Assembly: GCA_046345315.1 (NCBI GenBank)
Contig: JBKDKA010000253.1
Coordinates: forward strand, 1 to 64,000
Length of the DNA: 64,000 nucleotides
Source: F1-80-MAGs062 sp046345315
GTDB lineage: Bacteria; Planctomycetota; Planctomycetia; Planctomycetales; Planctomycetaceae
Reading direction: 5' to 3'
Of this stretch, positions 44,261 through 53,240 are shown piece by piece (the stretch's first letter is position 1; every line of letters begins with the position of its first letter). The position numbers and the translations under genes are program-made. The notes beneath the pieces were generated by a model that was given only the letters and a program-made list of their open reading frames with translations, had not been told where the DNA came from and did no database searches.

Positions 44261-45477
44261 TCCGAATCTGTGCAGTCACAGTCGGTCGTTCAGACTGGGG
44301 GATTCTTCGGCCTGTGCTCGATGCCATCCGTAGTGATCCAGAGTTCCAACTGCACCTGGTCGCATCGGGAGCTCATCTTGCAACCGGTCACGGTGATTCT
44401 CTGAAGTCGATCATTGATGACGGTTACGCGGTGGACGATCAGGTGGAGATGCTGCTTTCCTCAGACTCTCCAGCGGCGATTGCTCGTTCCATGGGAATCG
44501 GGACGGCTGCTTTCGCAGACGTCTTCAGACGTGCCAATCCCGACGTTCTGCTTCTGCTCGGCGACCGATTCGAAATGCATTCTGCAGCCGTTGCTGCGGT
44601 GCCATTCCGTATTCCGATCGCTCATCTTCATGGCGGAGAAGTCACTGAAGGTGCGATTGATGATGTGTTTCGTCATGCGATCACCAAGTACAGTCATCTT
44701 CATTTTGTGTCGACGGAAGAGCATCGACGACGAGTCGTGCAGCTGGGTGAAGAACCGTGGCGCGTGACAATCTGCGGCGCGCCAGCTCTCGACAACCTGA
44801 AGACTCTGAAGTTGCTGAGCCGGGAATCGCTGTCAGAACTCACCGGGTTATCAATGGAGGTGCCGCCCGTTCTCTGCACCATTCATCCTGTGACTCTTCA
44901 GTATGACCGGACATCGGAGCAGCTGGACGAGGTTCTCACGGCTCTTGCTGAAATCAGCGCACCGATCATCATGACCAGGCCCAATGCGGACACCTGCAAT
45001 CATCAGATTGTCCACCGCATGGAACAATTCGCTGAACTGCACTCGAATGTCAGGCTGTTGCGAAATCTCGGAACGCAGTGCTACTTCAGCCTGATGCAGA
45101 TCGCTTCTGCCATGGTCGGAAACTCTTCCAGCGGCATTATCGAAGCCGCATCGTTCGGTCTGCCGGTTGTGAATATCGGTATCCGTCAGTCGGGGCGACC
45201 CAGATCAGGGAACGTCATTGATGTCGAGTGCAGCGCGGATCAGATACGAAATGCGATGCAAAGAGCGATGTCGAGCGAATTTCGTGAGCAGGTGGCTCAG
45301 AACGTGACCAATGTTTACGGAGATGGACGAGCGGCTGATCGCATCGTGACGGTACTCCGGAATCACGCCTGCAATGAACGACTGCTGGTGAAGAAGTTTT
45401 TTGATCTTGCCGAATACCGGGCATCGAATCAGGTTCCGGGCGCTCGACATGAGTTTGAGGATCGAGCAGTCGCATGA
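44257..45477 (+). CDS. legG: Hydrolysing 2-epimerase (NeuC/LegG type)
   Basis: Removes the nucleotide and epimerises C2 of a UDP- or GDP-linked diacetamido sugar. 406 residues. Marks of the NeuC group are VTVGRSDWGILRPVLDAI at the N-terminus (TGTRAD-like loop), LLLLGDRFEMHSAAVAA, IAHLHGGEVTEGAIDD, RHAITKYSHLHFVSTEEH, and MVGNSSSGIIEAASFGLPVVNIG. GGAGG stands seven bases before the ATG. In the GDP pathway the substrate would be GDP-2,4-diacetamido-trideoxyglucose. Coupled to both neighbours by ATGA overlaps. Confidence 0.9.
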   Translation: MIRICAVTVGRSDWGILRPVLDAIRSDPEFQLHLVASGAHLATGHGDSLKSIIDDGYAVDDQVEMLLSSDSPAAIARSMGIGTAAFADVFRRANPDVLLLLGDRFEMHSAAVAAVPFRIPIAHLHGGEVTEGAIDDVFRHAITKYSHLHFVSTEEHRRRVVQLGEEPWRVTICGAPALDNLKTLKLLSRESLSELTGLSMEVPPVLCTIHPVTLQYDRTSEQLDEVLTALAEISAPIIMTRPNADTCNHQIVHRMEQFAELHSNVRLLRNLGTQCYFSLMQIASAMVGNSSSGIIEAASFGLPVVNIGIRQSGRPRSGNVIDVECSADQIRNAMQRAMSSEFREQVAQNVTNVYGDGRAADRIVTVLRNHACNERLLVKKFFDLAEYRASNQVPGARHEFEDRAVA

Positions 45478-46136
45478 TGAAGAACTCCGAAGGCGTTATT
45501 GTCATTGGTGCGGGCGGCCATGGAAGAGTCATACTGGACCTGCTCCATGTTCTGGAACTTGCGGAACGATCCGTCATTGTGGACGCGAATCCGACACTTC
45601 GCGGGAGCCGAATTCTGGGAATTCCCGTTGACGGCGGAGATGATCGAATCCCTCATCTGCTGGCTGAGGGATTCAGAAAGTTTGTGGTGGCCATCGGTGG
45701 CGTCGGACTGTCTTCACTTCGTCGAAAGCTCTTTGATCAGGCACAGCGGTTCGGATTGACTCCATTCCTGCTCAGACATCCCTCCAGCTGTTGTTCTCGT
45801 TTTGCTCACCTTGGCGACAGCAGTCAGATCCTTGCTGCAGTTGTCGTCAGCGCTGAAGCGGAGATTGGTGAGAACTGCATCCTGAATACCGGAGCGATCA
45901 TTGAACACAACTGTGTTCTGGGAAGTGATGTTCATGTTGCTCCGGGAGCACGACTGATGGGAAACGTGAAGGTCGGTTGTCAGGTCCACGTGGGGGCGGG
46001 AGCGACCGTCTGCGAGAACCTCACGATTGGTGATCGAGCTGTCGTGGGAGCTGGTGCAGTTGTGGTCAGGAATGTTCCGACGAATGCGGTTGTGGTCGGT
46101 GTTCCGGCGAGAGAAATTCGGAGAAATGCGACATGA
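45474..46136 (+). CDS. NeuD/PglD-type N-acetyltransferase (candidate LegH)
   Basis: 220 residues. The N-terminal part has VIVIGAGGHGRVILDLL, the GAGGHG loop of the NeuD/PglD family. The C-terminal left-handed beta-helix has hexapeptide repeats (AEIGENCILNTGAIIEHNCVLG, split by turns) with the conserved His of the active site in IIEHNC, and ends ...VVVGVPAREI. Placed between the 2-epimerase and PtmE, it most likely acetylates the 4-amino group made by LegC (the LegH step). O-acetylation of the finished acid, as by NeuD, is an alternative. Confidence 0.82.
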   Translation: MMKNSEGVIVIGAGGHGRVILDLLHVLELAERSVIVDANPTLRGSRILGIPVDGGDDRIPHLLAEGFRKFVVAIGGVGLSSLRRKLFDQAQRFGLTPFLLRHPSSCCSRFAHLGDSSQILAAVVVSAEAEIGENCILNTGAIIEHNCVLGSDVHVAPGARLMGNVKVGCQVHVGAGATVCENLTIGDRAVVGAGAVVVRNVPTNAVVVGVPAREIRRNAT

Positions 46137-47209
46137 CTGTCCTCAGAACAACAACGGATCTGACGACTCTTCTGATTCATGATAATCTGACGCTGAAGGA
46201 GGCGATGGCAGCCATCGACAGCGGTGGCATCGGCATTGTACTGCTTGTTGATCATGCCGGACGACTGATTCGAACAATCACGGATGGCGATCTGCGCCGA
46301 GCAATTCTAGCGGGTCATGGAATCACAGCTCGACTTGCCGTGTCTGTGAACCTTGCCGGTGTCTCTTCCGTCACCGCTCCGGCGACGGCATCCACTGACG
46401 AACAGATGCAGATCATGCTGAAAGCAGAGGTCCGGCACCTTCCGCTCCTCAATTCCGACGGTACCGTGTTCGGAATTTCCTGCCTTCAGGCAACACCCGG
46501 TGAATCGCTCGAAGTCCAGGCTGTCATCATGGCCGGGGGGTTTGGAACGCGGCTTCGTCCGCTGACCGACCACACTCCAAAACCCATGCTGTCAGTTGGT
46601 GGCAAACCACTGATGCAGCGGACGATTGAGAACCTGCAGAAGGCCGGCGTCCAGAATATTTCTGTGACCACTCACTTTATGCCGGAAATCATACGACAGC
46701 ATTTCGGAGAAGGCCGTCGATTTGGTGTGGCCCTGAACTACGTTGCGGAGGAACAGCCTCAGGGGACGGCCGGGGCGCTGCGAATGCTGACTGCGACGGA
46801 CGAACCGCTTCTGGTAATGAACGGTGACATCCTCACGAACATCGATTTTCGCAAACTCGTTCGATTCCACAAAGAACGAAAAGCGTCGCTCACGGTGGCC
46901 GTGCGTCAGTTTGAGATGCAGGTTCCCTACGGAGTGATCGAAGCACGTGACGGTGTCGTCAGTGAGCTTCGTGAGAAGCCGCAGCTCATGTTTCTTGTGA
47001 ATGCGGGGATCTACCTTCTTGAGCCTCGCGTTCTGAGACATATTCCCGCGGAAGGGCGATATGACATGACAGACCTCATCAGCTGCCTGATTCAGAACGG
47101 TGAGCCGGTCGTCGGCTTCCCCGTCATGGAATACTGGCTCGATATCGGTCGCCATGATGATTTCCAGAAGGCACAGGAAGACGTCGAATCAGTGAGGTGG
47201 GCAGCATGA
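46133..47209 (+). CDS. ptmE: PtmE-like CBS-nucleotidyltransferase (GlcN-1-P guanylyltransferase)
   Basis: 358 residues in two parts. Residues 1-125 are a CBS-domain pair (IDSGGIGIVLLVDHAGRLI with TITDGDLRRAIL; then EVRHLPLLNSDGTVFGI). From about 128 a sugar-nucleotidyltransferase begins: AVIMAGGFGTRLRPLTDHTP, LLVMNGDILTNIDF, FLVNAGIYLLEP and YWLDIGRHDDFQKA. This fusion is characteristic of PtmE of the Campylobacter legionaminic acid pathway, which makes GDP-glucosamine. Its presence indicates a GDP-linked and not UDP-linked route. Coupled to the previous and next genes by ATGA overlaps. Confidence 0.87.
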   Translation: MTVLRTTTDLTTLLIHDNLTLKEAMAAIDSGGIGIVLLVDHAGRLIRTITDGDLRRAILAGHGITARLAVSVNLAGVSSVTAPATASTDEQMQIMLKAEVRHLPLLNSDGTVFGISCLQATPGESLEVQAVIMAGGFGTRLRPLTDHTPKPMLSVGGKPLMQRTIENLQKAGVQNISVTTHFMPEIIRQHFGEGRRFGVALNYVAEEQPQGTAGALRMLTATDEPLLVMNGDILTNIDFRKLVRFHKERKASLTVAVRQFEMQVPYGVIEARDGVVSELREKPQLMFLVNAGIYLLEPRVLRHIPAEGRYDMTDLISCLIQNGEPVVGFPVMEYWLDIGRHDDFQKAQEDVESVRWAA

Positions 47210-48192
47210 CATTCTGGTCAGGCAGAAAGGTTCTTGTCACGGGGGCAGGCGGGTTCATCGGAAGCCATCTCACAGAGACACTGGTGCGGGAAGGTGCCGA
47301 TGTCCGTGCGCTGGTTCACTACAATTCAGCGGGACGGCGCGGATGGCTTGACCAGTCAGCTCTCCGAAATGACATGGAGATCGTTGCAGGAGACATCACT
47401 GACTCAGGTTCCGTGCTGTCCGTCATGAAGGATCGCGACTTCGTATTTCATCTTGCTGCTCTGATCGCGATTCCGTATTCGTATGTCGCTCCGGCCTCCT
47501 ACATTCAGGCGAACATCACGGGGACGCTCAATGTTCTCGAAGCCGCAAGGAAGTACTCGACGTCTCGAATCGTCCAGACATCCACCAGCGAAGTATATGG
47601 AACCGCATTGACTGTTCCGATTTCCGAGTCACATCCTCTTCAGGGGCAGTCACCGTATTCCGCGAGCAAGATCGGTGCTGACAAGCTGGCCGAATCTTAC
47701 TATCGCTCGTTTTCTGTCCCGGTTGTGACGGTTCGTCCATTCAATACCTACGGACCCCGACAGTCGGCGCGAGCAGTACTGCCCACTATCATTACTCAGT
47801 GCCTCAGCGGATCAGCCGTCAGACTCGGAAGTCTCACGCCTACTCGAGATCTCAACTACGTCTCTGACACGGTTCGAGGATTTCTGGCCTGTGCCTCCAC
47901 GGACGCCGCGATCGGCCGCACAATCAATATCGGATCAGGTCGGGAGATCAGTGTCGGAGATCTGGCACGAACCGTGGCAGCCCTCGTCGGAGTCGACGTT
48001 TCGATCGAATGCGATGAACAGAGATTTCGGCCCTCAAAAAGCGAGGTCGAACGACTTCTTGCGGATAACAGGCTCGCAGGGGAAGTTACCGGGTGGAAGC
48101 CGGAAGTCACGCTGGAAGAAGGACTGAAGCTCACGATCCAGTGGTTTCGTGACCATTCGCAGGAATATCAATCCAATGTCTACAACATCTGA
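47206..48192 (+). CDS. legB: LegB-type NAD-dependent 4,6-dehydratase
   Basis: Extended SDR of 328 residues. The ATG at 47206 overlaps the ptmE stop (ATGA) and is preferred over an in-frame GTG at 47197. NAD loop GAGGFIGSHL, active-site TSTSEVYGTA with YSASKIGADKLAESYYRSF (YxxxK), and RPFNTYGPRQSARAVLPTII. It should turn GDP-GlcNAc into the 4-keto-6-deoxy form for LegC. Its last 17 bp overlap legC. Confidence 0.87.
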   Translation: MTFWSGRKVLVTGAGGFIGSHLTETLVREGADVRALVHYNSAGRRGWLDQSALRNDMEIVAGDITDSGSVLSVMKDRDFVFHLAALIAIPYSYVAPASYIQANITGTLNVLEAARKYSTSRIVQTSTSEVYGTALTVPISESHPLQGQSPYSASKIGADKLAESYYRSFSVPVVTVRPFNTYGPRQSARAVLPTIITQCLSGSAVRLGSLTPTRDLNYVSDTVRGFLACASTDAAIGRTINIGSGREISVGDLARTVAALVGVDVSIECDEQRFRPSKSEVERLLADNRLAGEVTGWKPEVTLEEGLKLTIQWFRDHSQEYQSNVYNI

Positions 48193-49384
48193 TTCTGCGG
48201 GTTCCGCGGGCGAAAAGTTCATTCCGCTGAGCGAACCATGCCTTCGCGGCAATGAGTGGAACTACGTCAAGGAATGTCTCGACTCCGGATGGATTTCTTC
48301 CGTCGGTGAGTTTGTGACTCGATTCGAAAAAGCAACGGCGGCCTGCGTTGGTGCTCGACATGCTGTCGCAACCGTCAACGGCACTTCCGCTCTTCATACG
48401 GCTCTCATGGTTGCGGGTGTGAAGCCAGGTGATGAAGTACCGGTGTCCACTCTGACGTTCATCGCTTCCGCAAATGCCATCCGTTACGCCGGAGCATATC
48501 CGGTTCTGATCGATGCGGAACCAGTTCACTGGCAGATGGATCCGGAACTTCTCAACCGTTTTCTTGAGGATGACTGCACGTCCAGAAACGGTCATCTGGT
48601 GAATCGACGAACTGGGCGACCCATTCGAGCCGTGATGCCGGTTCATGTTCTGGGACATCCGGCAGACATGGCTCCGATTCGGGAAACTGCCAGACGCTTT
48701 GATCTTCGGGTGATCGAAGATGCCGCGGAATCTCTTGGGGCCACCTATCAGGGAAAACCACTGGGAACCGACAGCGATCTGCTCTGTCTCAGCTTCAATG
48801 GCAACAAAACGATTACCTGCGGCGGCGGCGGCATGCTGATCACCAGCTCAGATCGTGACGCTGCAAGAGCTCGATATCTGACGACACAGGCGAAAGATGA
48901 TGCTGTGGAGTACATCCACAATGAGGTTGGGTACAACTATCGGATGACCAATGTTCTTGCAGCCATTGGCGTGGCTCAGCTGGAACAGCTGGGCTGGTGT
49001 GTCAGTCGGCGTCGCGAGATTGCCGCAGAGTACCGAGATCGCCTGAATCTCCCCGGATGGCAGTGGCACTCAGAGTCCCCGAAGGCACGATCCACCTGCT
49101 GGCTGTCGACAGCTCAGATCGATCCGAAATTCACAAACCTCAGTGCCGTCCAGATTCGCGACAGGCTCGCTGAGCATCGAATTCAGACGAGGCGGCTCTG
49201 GCAGCCGATGCACCTCAGTCCCGCTCATCAGGACTGTCAATCCGTTCTGACCGGCGTTTCTGAACGACTGTTCGAGCAATGCCTGAGTTTTCCATCGACA
49301 CCAGGTCTTTCCTCACAGGATCTGGATCGAGTCGTCAATTCCGTTGTTTCGGTGCTCAGAGGCCAGTGTTCCCGGGCTGCCTGA
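48176..49384 (+). CDS. legC: LegC-type PLP aminotransferase
   Basis: DegT-family enzyme of 402 residues that aminates C4 of the 4-keto-6-deoxy sugar nucleotide. Start at the ATG at 48176. Asp182 (VIEDAAESLGATY) and the Schiff-base Lys211 (LSFNGNKTITCGGGG) are in place; the N-terminal FIPLSEPCLRGNEWNYVKEC is the LegC type (cf. IPLSEP). It completes the row LegF-LegI-LegG-LegH-PtmE-LegB-LegC. About 200 bp without features separate it from the next gene. Confidence 0.88.
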   Translation: MSTTSDSAGSAGEKFIPLSEPCLRGNEWNYVKECLDSGWISSVGEFVTRFEKATAACVGARHAVATVNGTSALHTALMVAGVKPGDEVPVSTLTFIASANAIRYAGAYPVLIDAEPVHWQMDPELLNRFLEDDCTSRNGHLVNRRTGRPIRAVMPVHVLGHPADMAPIRETARRFDLRVIEDAAESLGATYQGKPLGTDSDLLCLSFNGNKTITCGGGGMLITSSDRDAARARYLTTQAKDDAVEYIHNEVGYNYRMTNVLAAIGVAQLEQLGWCVSRRREIAAEYRDRLNLPGWQWHSESPKARSTCWLSTAQIDPKFTNLSAVQIRDRLAEHRIQTRRLWQPMHLSPAHQDCQSVLTGVSERLFEQCLSFPSTPGLSSQDLDRVVNSVVSVLRGQCSRAA

Positions 49385-49583
49385 ATCGATGCCGGAGCGT
49401 CTTGATCTTGAGACGCCTGCACGATCCGTCCTATAGTTCTGCGGAAAAGCTCGGTCTGTCCGGAGAGATCGACGGAGTGACTGCAGCCGGTGGCTTCTGT
49501 GCCGGCGGTTGTTCCGTTACTGAGCTGCTTCGAGCTGATTCTGAGTTGCTCCCTAATTTTCCTGCCTCGTCTGAGTGAAACCA

Positions 49584-50558
49584 ATGACATCAGCCCCATG
49601 TGATCTGTGCCAGGGAACCAGTTTTCGGGAGATTTCAGCCACAGATCGACATGGTCAGCCCCTGGCCACCGTTGCCTGCGAGAAGTGTGGTCTGGTGCGG
49701 CATGCCGTACTTCCGACCGAAGGGGAGCTGACGGCGTTCTATTCGAAAGATTACCGAAAGGCCTACAACGGCGAGAGCACACCCGGTGCTCGTCGAATTA
49801 TGCGAGCCTGGACCAACGGAGAACGGATCTGTGATCAGATCGGATCTCAACTGAAGCCGGGTGGTCGCCTGCTGGAAGTCGGTGCAGGAATCGGCTGCAC
49901 GGTCAAGGTGTTCGAGAAAGCGGGATTTCAGGCGGAGGGTATCGATCCCGGCGGGGAGTTTCTGCAGTTCTCGATGAAGAATCTGAATGCAAAAGTGCGA
50001 GTGCAGACTCTCGACGATCTGCAGGGTCAGAACACCTTCGATACGATCCTGCTGGTCCATGTCATTGAACATCTCAGGTCTCCGCTCGCGGCCCTGCGAA
50101 AAATCGGCAGCCTTCTGAAACCGGGCGGCATGTTCTACGTTGAGTGCCCGAATCTGCAGGCCCCTTTTGCTCGACGAAGCCAGTTGTTTCATTTCGCACA
50201 CATTCACAACTTTGTTCCCTCAACACTTCAGATGATGGCTGAAGCGAGCGGATTCGAACTGGTTCAGCGATTCGGTGATGAACGCGACCCGAATCTGCAG
50301 ATGCTGTTTCGACACACTGGAAAGTGTCACCTTCAGGTTGATTCACGAAACTTTCAGAGGACGATCGATCAGCTGCGGCGAGCCGATTTCGTTCCGTATT
50401 TTTCAAGACCCCGTTACGTGCTGGATCGAATCCGAAAAGTTGCCGGCTATGCGAGAGAACATCTGCAGGCGAAGGCGTTTGTTGACGGCCTGATTGAAGA
50501 ATGCCGGAAAGAAACGTCTGTTCGTTCGTCTGCCGGCGGGCATGCCAAAGCTGCATGA
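49584..50558 (+). CDS. SAM-dependent methyltransferase with N-terminal zinc-ribbon-like motif
   Basis: 324 residues from the ATG at 49584 (a GTG at 49575 is possible). The N-terminus has two CxxC pairs (CDLCQGTSF and CEKCGLVRHAV) that likely bind zinc. The class I fold follows with LLEVGAGIGCTVKVFEKAGF, VHVIEHLRSPLAALRKIGSLL and LKPGGMFYVECPN. This architecture is common in glycan loci of planctomycetes and other environmental bacteria. It probably methylates a sugar or glycan end; the target is unknown. A hairpin repeat follows. Confidence 0.82.
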   Translation: MTSAPCDLCQGTSFREISATDRHGQPLATVACEKCGLVRHAVLPTEGELTAFYSKDYRKAYNGESTPGARRIMRAWTNGERICDQIGSQLKPGGRLLEVGAGIGCTVKVFEKAGFQAEGIDPGGEFLQFSMKNLNAKVRVQTLDDLQGQNTFDTILLVHVIEHLRSPLAALRKIGSLLKPGGMFYVECPNLQAPFARRSQLFHFAHIHNFVPSTLQMMAEASGFELVQRFGDERDPNLQMLFRHTGKCHLQVDSRNFQRTIDQLRRADFVPYFSRPRYVLDRIRKVAGYAREHLQAKAFVDGLIEECRKETSVRSSAGGHAKAA

Positions 50559-50638
50559 ACGGCGGATTCTGAATGACATTCTGCAGTTCCCTCAAATCCG
50601 TAAACGGGCGGATGTCTCCGTTCCAGTTGTCGTGAACG

Positions 50639-50713
50639 AAAACGGGACAGGCTCCCTTCAACCAACGAATTTGTCGGCGTATTCAGCTTTGTTCGGGAGC
50701 CAGTCCCGGTTTT
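50639..50713. repeat. Dispersed hairpin repeat, copy D
   Basis: aaaacgggacaggctccc (50639-50656) is inverted as gggagccagtcccggtttt (50695-50713), differing by one indel and one mismatch. The right end runs on as atcaggcgttctaag, close to copy B. It lies in the gap before the GT9 gene. Confidence 0.7.
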
Positions 50714-50740
50714 ATCAGGCGTTCTAAGGCTCTGACCGAA

Positions 50741-51709
50741 ATGAAAATCCTGGTTATCAAACCCAGTTCGCTGGGAGACATCATTCAGGCCCTTCGTGTT
50801 GCTCAGTCGGTTCGGGATCAGATGCCGGAAGCGGAGATCTCGTGGATTGTGCGAGATCGATTTTCGGATGTGGTCAAGCGCTGTCCCACCGTCAATGGCC
50901 GATTGATTGAGTTTCGAAGAACAAGCTGGCTCAAGTCGGCTCCGGAACTGATCCGTGACATTCGAAAATCAGAGTTCGATGTTGTTTTCGATTTTCAGGG
51001 CCTTCTGCGTTCCGGCCTGATGACCGCAGCATCGAAAGCGCCGCTGAAGCTTGGACATCACTTGTGCCGGGAAGGCAGTCATCTGTTCTACACGAGGCGA
51101 GTGCCGCTTCCGGAACAGGGGCGTGACTCGCACCATGTCGCCATCATGCTTCAGTTTCTCCCGGAGATCGGTCTGAAGCCGGAACTGACCAGTCCGATTT
51201 CGCTCGACTGCAAGCCACCCTATCACGTCGATGACCGACTTCGCGGATCACAGCCGATCGTGCTGCTTCCCAACAGTCGTGAGCCATCTCGTGAGTGGCC
51301 GGGATTTGCTGCTCTTGCAGAACGGATCCTGAAGGAAGACCGAACCGCTGTTGTGGTCTGGGACAGTCATCTGGAATTCCAAACACCGGAAAGCCTGAAC
51401 TGTGATCGCTTCATCAATCTCAGTCGGAAAACCGGGCTGATGGAGATGGCCGGGCTGCTGAGCATCGCTCGCCTTGTAGTCGCCAACGATAGTGGTGGAA
51501 CTCATGTCGCGTCCGCCTTCGGAGTTCCATTGCTGGGCCTGTTCGGCCCGACGAAACCGTACCACTCCGGTCCTTATCCGCTGAACAACGGGAAGAACTT
51601 CGCTCTGGTCGCCCCGAACAACACCCTGGCGGAGCTGGCGGTGGATACGGTGCTCAGCAAAGTGCTGGAGATCATCGGCTCAGAACAGCAGCTCCGTCGG
51701 TCGGCCTGA
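50741..51709 (+). CDS. Glycosyltransferase family 9 (heptosyltransferase-like)
   Basis: 322 residues, GT-B fold, no membrane helix. ILVIKPSSLGDIIQALRVAQ at the N-terminus, VVFDFQGLLRSGLMTAAS in the middle, and the ADP-heptose-type donor site region VVANDSGGTHVASAFGVPLLGLFGPT are typical of WaaC/WaaF relatives. It probably adds a heptose or related sugar to the core of a lipopolysaccharide-like glycolipid. It is convergent with the GT4 gene across a 70-bp gap. Confidence 0.87.
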   Translation: MKILVIKPSSLGDIIQALRVAQSVRDQMPEAEISWIVRDRFSDVVKRCPTVNGRLIEFRRTSWLKSAPELIRDIRKSEFDVVFDFQGLLRSGLMTAASKAPLKLGHHLCREGSHLFYTRRVPLPEQGRDSHHVAIMLQFLPEIGLKPELTSPISLDCKPPYHVDDRLRGSQPIVLLPNSREPSREWPGFAALAERILKEDRTAVVVWDSHLEFQTPESLNCDRFINLSRKTGLMEMAGLLSIARLVVANDSGGTHVASAFGVPLLGLFGPTKPYHSGPYPLNNGKNFALVAPNNTLAELAVDTVLSKVLEIIGSEQQLRRSA

Positions 51710-51779
51710 TCTCTCTTTCGGAACGGATTCTGTATCCGCTCCATGAGACATCCGGGCCCTGACATCCGGACCACGAGGG

Positions 51780-52907
51780 TCAGTGGAGCTGTGATGCTTC
51801 GTGATAGATACGCAGCGTTTCCTGCTGCATTCGTGATTTCTCAAACTGGTTCAAGCCAATTTCAGAAGCAGCGCAACCAGCATTCAGCACGGAGATCGCT
51901 CGATCGCAGAGTAATTTTGTGTCTCCCGCGGGAACGCCGCCAGCCGGATATTGAGCCGTGAGAATCTCCCCGACGCCGCCCTGATTCCAGCCGACGACCG
52001 GAACGCCCAGACTCAGTGCTTCAGCCACCGTTCGGCCAAACGCCTCGGGTTTCTCCGACAATGACAGGACGAGCTCGGATGACGCCATGATCTCCCGAAG
52101 ATCACTGCGGTGGCCGGTAAGAGTCACCAGATCAGCGATCCCGATCCTCCGAATCTGTTGACAGAGTTCATGCCGATACCCGACCTTCTTCGGCTCTGCC
52201 TCCCCAACGATCAGTCCGTGGACGTTCAGTCCCCGATCAGAGAGATCTTTGATCAGCTTCAAAAACAGATCATGCCCCTTCAGCCTTGTGAGCCGCCCCG
52301 GGAGCACCAGTACCCTGCGTCCCTGAAGTTGCGGGAACGTATCCTGAAACGACCGCACCCATTCCGATGCAGGACGATAACGACGAGGATACTCCTCACT
52401 GTCGATCCCGCGATGAATGACACGAATCTTCGCCGCATCCGTTCTCGGGTACTGCGTCAGAAGAAAGTCTCTGATCGACTGAGACACAGCGATCACAATC
52501 TCTCCGGAGCACATTATCTCACTGTAACGACTGACGGAATGAAAGCCGTGCACTGTCGTCACCAGACCGGGGCGATGTCCTGCCGGAAGCGACTTCCACG
52601 CAAGCCAGGTCATCCAGCCGGGCATTCGGGAGTGAACGTCAACGACATCCACTTTCTCCTCCCGCAGCAGTCGACGAAGGAACGGAACCCAGCGGAGTGA
52701 AAGTGGTGACTTGACGCCGATGCCGGCAGTGATGTGCTCGGAGCCTTCTCTGGTCAGTTGATCGACCATGCGACCACCGGCCGATACAACCAGAGATCGA
52801 TGTCCTTCGCGAACGAGCGCTTCGCCGATTTCAAGCACACCACGTTCGGTTCCACCGCTTTGCAGAGCCGGCAGGACCTGAAGGACTGTCATCCGACGTC
52901 CGGCCAT
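51780..52907 (-). CDS. Glycosyltransferase family 4
   Basis: 375 residues, GT-B fold. The N-terminal part has VLQVLPALQSGGTERGVLEI (glycine-rich acceptor loop), the donor domain has LVLPGRLTRLKGHDLFLKLI, and the E-x7-E motif is PEAFGRTVAEALSLGVPVVG. An AGGAG lies upstream of the start. It is likely a retaining hexosyltransferase of lipopolysaccharide or exopolysaccharide assembly; sugar specificity cannot be told. Confidence 0.88.
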   Translation of the reverse strand: MAGRRMTVLQVLPALQSGGTERGVLEIGEALVREGHRSLVVSAGGRMVDQLTREGSEHITAGIGVKSPLSLRWVPFLRRLLREEKVDVVDVHSRMPGWMTWLAWKSLPAGHRPGLVTTVHGFHSVSRYSEIMCSGEIVIAVSQSIRDFLLTQYPRTDAAKIRVIHRGIDSEEYPRRYRPASEWVRSFQDTFPQLQGRRVLVLPGRLTRLKGHDLFLKLIKDLSDRGLNVHGLIVGEAEPKKVGYRHELCQQIRRIGIADLVTLTGHRSDLREIMASSELVLSLSEKPEAFGRTVAEALSLGVPVVGWNQGGVGEILTAQYPAGGVPAGDTKLLCDRAISVLNAGCAASEIGLNQFEKSRMQQETLRIYHEASQLH

Positions 52908-52961
52908 CGCATGCCCGCTCCTGCTGTCTTCCGTTCTGTGATGAACTGCTGTCGCAGGATC

Positions 52962-53240
52962 TTATCCTCGCTTGAGAGTGCCCTTCTGCAGTTCTTCAAC
53001 CACTTTCGCCAGAACGGCAACGTCACGGGAATTGATCACGTGTTCGATTCGTGACGGCGTGATTTTCATACGTTCCATCAGTTCCTTCGCCGTATCCCAC
53101 ATCTTTGCCTGCTTTTTCGGAGGGGCAAGATAGAGATTCGTGACGAGTTCGCTCAGGCGCTGCTCGTCGATTGCATCTTTGTTTTCGTAATACCGCTGAA
53201 TCACTTTCTGTTGATACGCGGAGAATTCCCGATCGGCCAT
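52962..53240 (-). CDS. Small conserved-looking hypothetical protein
   Basis: 92 residues from the Met at 53240 (MADREFSAYQQKVIQRYYEN); further upstream the frame loses its protein-like make-up. It is highly charged and predicted all-helical, with RLSELVTNLYLAPPKKQAKMW, then LMERMKITPSRIEHVI and VLAKVVEELQKG. There is no signal peptide and no motif I recognise. Similar short proteins occur in planctomycete genomes as far as I recall, but I cannot name a family. It ends 54 bp before the GT4 gene starts and may be cotranscribed. Confidence 0.65.
   Translation of the reverse strand: MADREFSAYQQKVIQRYYENKDAIDEQRLSELVTNLYLAPPKKQAKMWDTAKELMERMKITPSRIEHVINSRDVAVLAKVVEELQKGTLKRG

Noticed and set aside
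42253..46136. neuA, neuB, neuC, neuD read as a sialic acid pathway
   Set aside because: PtmE-, LegB- and LegC-like genes follow in the same operon; true sialic acid synthesis does not need a 4,6-dehydratase and aminotransferase.
22423..50713. Hairpin repeats read as a CRISPR array or rho-independent terminators
   Set aside because: The copies are single, far apart and without regular spacers, and none is followed by a proper T-run.
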